From the NCBI GenBank assembly GCA_004154925.1, contig QJNS01000128.1, positions 161,075 to 225,074 on the forward strand: DNA of 64,000 bases, given 5' to 3'. The position numbers and the translations under genes were made by a program. This DNA comes from Monosporascus cannonballus. Its lineage: Eukaryota > Ascomycota > Sordariomycetes > Xylariales. Within the stretch, counting starts at the first letter, position 1. Every line of letters begins with the position of its first letter. The notes under the pieces are model-generated. The model had not been told where the DNA came from and searched no databases. It was given only the letters and a program-made list of their open reading frames with translations. Positions 62,545 to 64,000 of the stretch are shown here, in pieces.

Positions 62545-63911
62545 ATGTCAGACAAGGTCAGAAGCTCTAGTCGCTCCTCTCGGTCCTCCTATGAAGAGGC
62601 CAATCCCCCTGGTACCGATCCCTCCAGCACTTCATCCTCTGTCGCTGGTGATGACTACCCAGCCTTGTCATTCCCTGGCTATGCCGAGAAGCCACTTGAT
62701 GAGCAACTGGAGCCGATTGCCGTTGTTGGCATGGGTGAGTTGTGAACGGCACAAATATGCTCCATCAAATAGCTGATAAGAGCCAACAGGCTGCCGGCTC
62801 CCTGGTGACGTTAGTTCGGCGTCGGAATTCTGGAACTTGATGATGGACAAGGGCTCAGGAAATACGCCTAAGGTCCCAATATCGCGGTTCAACATTGACG
62901 CCCATATCCATAAGAACAATGATCGCCCCGGCAGCTTTGGCGTGCTAGGGGGGTACTTCTTGAAAGGCGATCTGGCTGACTTTGACCCTGGTCTATTTGG
63001 TATTACGCCCATTGAAGCCATGTGGATGGACCCTCAGCAGCGCAAGTTACTCGAGGTCGTCTACGAAGCATTGGAATCCGGTGGTATTTCGCTCGAGAAA
63101 ATCTCGGGTACCCGCACCGCCGTCTTTGCTGCTAGCTTTACAGCTGACTGGCAGCAAATGGCCTTCAAAGAACCTTCTTTTCGTCATAGCCTGGCTGCCA
63201 CAGGTGTTGACCCCGGCATTATTAGTAACCGCATTAGCCATGTCTTCAACCTGAATGGACCTAGCATCATGTGTAATACGGCTTGTTCGTCATCAGTTTA
63301 TGCGTTACATAACGCCTGCAACGCCTTACGAAATGGCGAAGCCGAAGGCGCTATTGTTGGCGGCGTTAACTTGATTATCACTGTCGACCAGCATATGAAT
63401 ACCGCCAAGCTCGGTGTCCTATCACCAACCTCGATGTGCCATACTTTCGACGCTAGCGCCGACGGATACGGCCGTGCCGACGCTGTCGGTGCGGTCTACC
63501 TCAAACGTCTTTCGGATGCCATTCGGGGCGGTGATCCGATACGAGGTGTTATCCGATCTAGCGCTACCAACTCCAACGGTAAGGTCCCAGCTACTGGCAT
63601 TACTCACCCCAATCGCGAGGGTCAGGCCAACGTTATCGCTGCTGCTTATAAGCGCGGGGGCGATCTAGACCCGCGACTAACGGGTTATTTCGAGTGCCAC
63701 GGAACTGGAACCGCCGTTGGTGACCCGCTTGAGGTAAATGCTGTTGCCCTGAGCATGAACAAGAACCGAAAGTCGGGTGACGAGCCGCTGTTGATCGGTG
63801 CCGTCAAGACTAGTATTGGACACTCGGAAGCTGCTAGTGGTTTATCCGCTCTGATCAAAGCGATCTTGATCGTTGAGCGCGGTGTTATTCCTGCAACCCG
63901 TGGCGTGGATA
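62545..63911 (+). pseudogene. Polyketide synthase 5' part: N-terminus and ketosynthase, interrupted
   Basis: Exon 1 is 62,545-62,734, the intron is 62,735-62,789 (GTGAGT donor, CAG acceptor), and exon 2 runs in frame to 63,911, where a pogo-type transposon begins. The start is the ATG giving MSDKVRSSSRSSRSS, a Ser-rich leader; an in-frame ATG at 62,458 is less likely. The ketosynthase begins at EPIAVVGM and continues with GCRLPG, MDPQQRKLLEVVYEALESGG and NTACSSSVYAL (active Cys229), then ECHGTGTAVGDP (His367) and IGHSEAASG (His408), the complete Cys-His-His triad. The usual DTACSSS motif has Asn instead of Asp (residue 227). The style is that of highly reducing type I fungal PKSs, in which acyltransferase, dehydratase, reductases and ACP would follow; all of these lie beyond the insertion and the window end. 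As read, the frame ends inside the transposon at 63,976 after ~460 residues. Confidence 0.88.
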
Positions 63912-64000
63912 AGATGACCCCCCCATCCGCGCTCCACCCCATCAACGCGCCACCCCACAACCGCGTTGCGCGTTGATCCACTTACTGATTTCTTTCCCTA
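63912..64000 (+). mobile_element. Left end of a second pogo-type element, in the PKS
   Basis: Preceded by TA (63,910-63,911), it starts AGATGACCCCCCCATCCGCG and is the same as 55,562-55,650 except for a few bases in the last ~30 (cacttactgatt, tttcccta here). It lies in the same orientation as the 55.6-kb element. The rest is beyond the window, so I cannot say whether it is full length or autonomous. This copy looks slightly less mutated. Confidence 0.9.

Noticed and set aside
1..64000. CRISPR array, rRNA genes or bacterial-type defence system
   Set aside because: No regularly spaced repeats, no rRNA and no prokaryotic operons; introns and RIP show fungal nuclear DNA.

Overview
The window comes from the nuclear genome of a filamentous ascomycete (Pezizomycotina). 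The evidence is short (about 45-65 nt) spliceosomal introns with GTRNGT donors and CTAAC/CTGAC-like branch sites, fungal secondary-metabolism genes, and very long AT-rich tracts in which transposon genes are riddled with C->T / G->A changes, the signature of repeat-induced point mutation (RIP). The genus cannot be fixed from the sequence alone.

Layout. (1) 1-33.85 kb: AT-rich and gene-free, made of nested, RIP-killed transposons. I can delimit a Copia element (7,956-14,045, 207-bp LTRs, GTATA target duplication), a probable Gypsy element (about 23.25-29.24 kb), a Tc1/mariner element with terminal inverted repeats (30,245-31,600), a 284-bp MITE-like insertion (3,466-3,749), a 124-bp TG..CA mini-element with a 5-bp target duplication (20,076-20,199), and pieces of another retroelement family. 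(2) 33.85-36.96 kb: an island of normal base composition with an unmutated solo LTR (33,983-34,235, TTTTC duplication) and a four-exon DUF3237-family gene (34,391-35,116, minus); the rest of the island is unassigned. (3) 37-51.6 kb: AT-rich again. A complete Gypsy element (37,843-44,570, minus strand, ACAAG duplication) is nested in a second retroelement whose reverse transcriptase is recognisable at 48.16-48.65 kb and which itself carries a 130-bp mini-element (49,641-49,770). (4) 51.6-64 kb: gene-rich, normal composition, containing part of a secondary-metabolite cluster.

The cluster holds a secreted, probably bicovalent FAD-linked (BBE-type) oxidoreductase (52,536-54,399, plus), an FAD monooxygenase of the FMO family (57,409-59,493, minus), a polytopic membrane protein that may be an integral-membrane terpene cyclase (60,103-61,246, plus), and the start of a polyketide synthase (62,545-63,911, plus). 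The likely logic is that the PKS makes a scaffold, the membrane protein may cyclise a prenyl or polyene part, and the two flavoenzymes oxidise it. Product and chemistry are inference. The locus appears to be decaying. A Fot1/pogo-type DNA transposon (55,562-57,494, TA duplication, 46-bp inverted repeats) sits in the 3' end of the monooxygenase gene. A second member with the same terminus interrupts the PKS ketosynthase domain at 63,912. The monooxygenase also carries at least one in-frame stop of the TpG->TpA (RIP) type.
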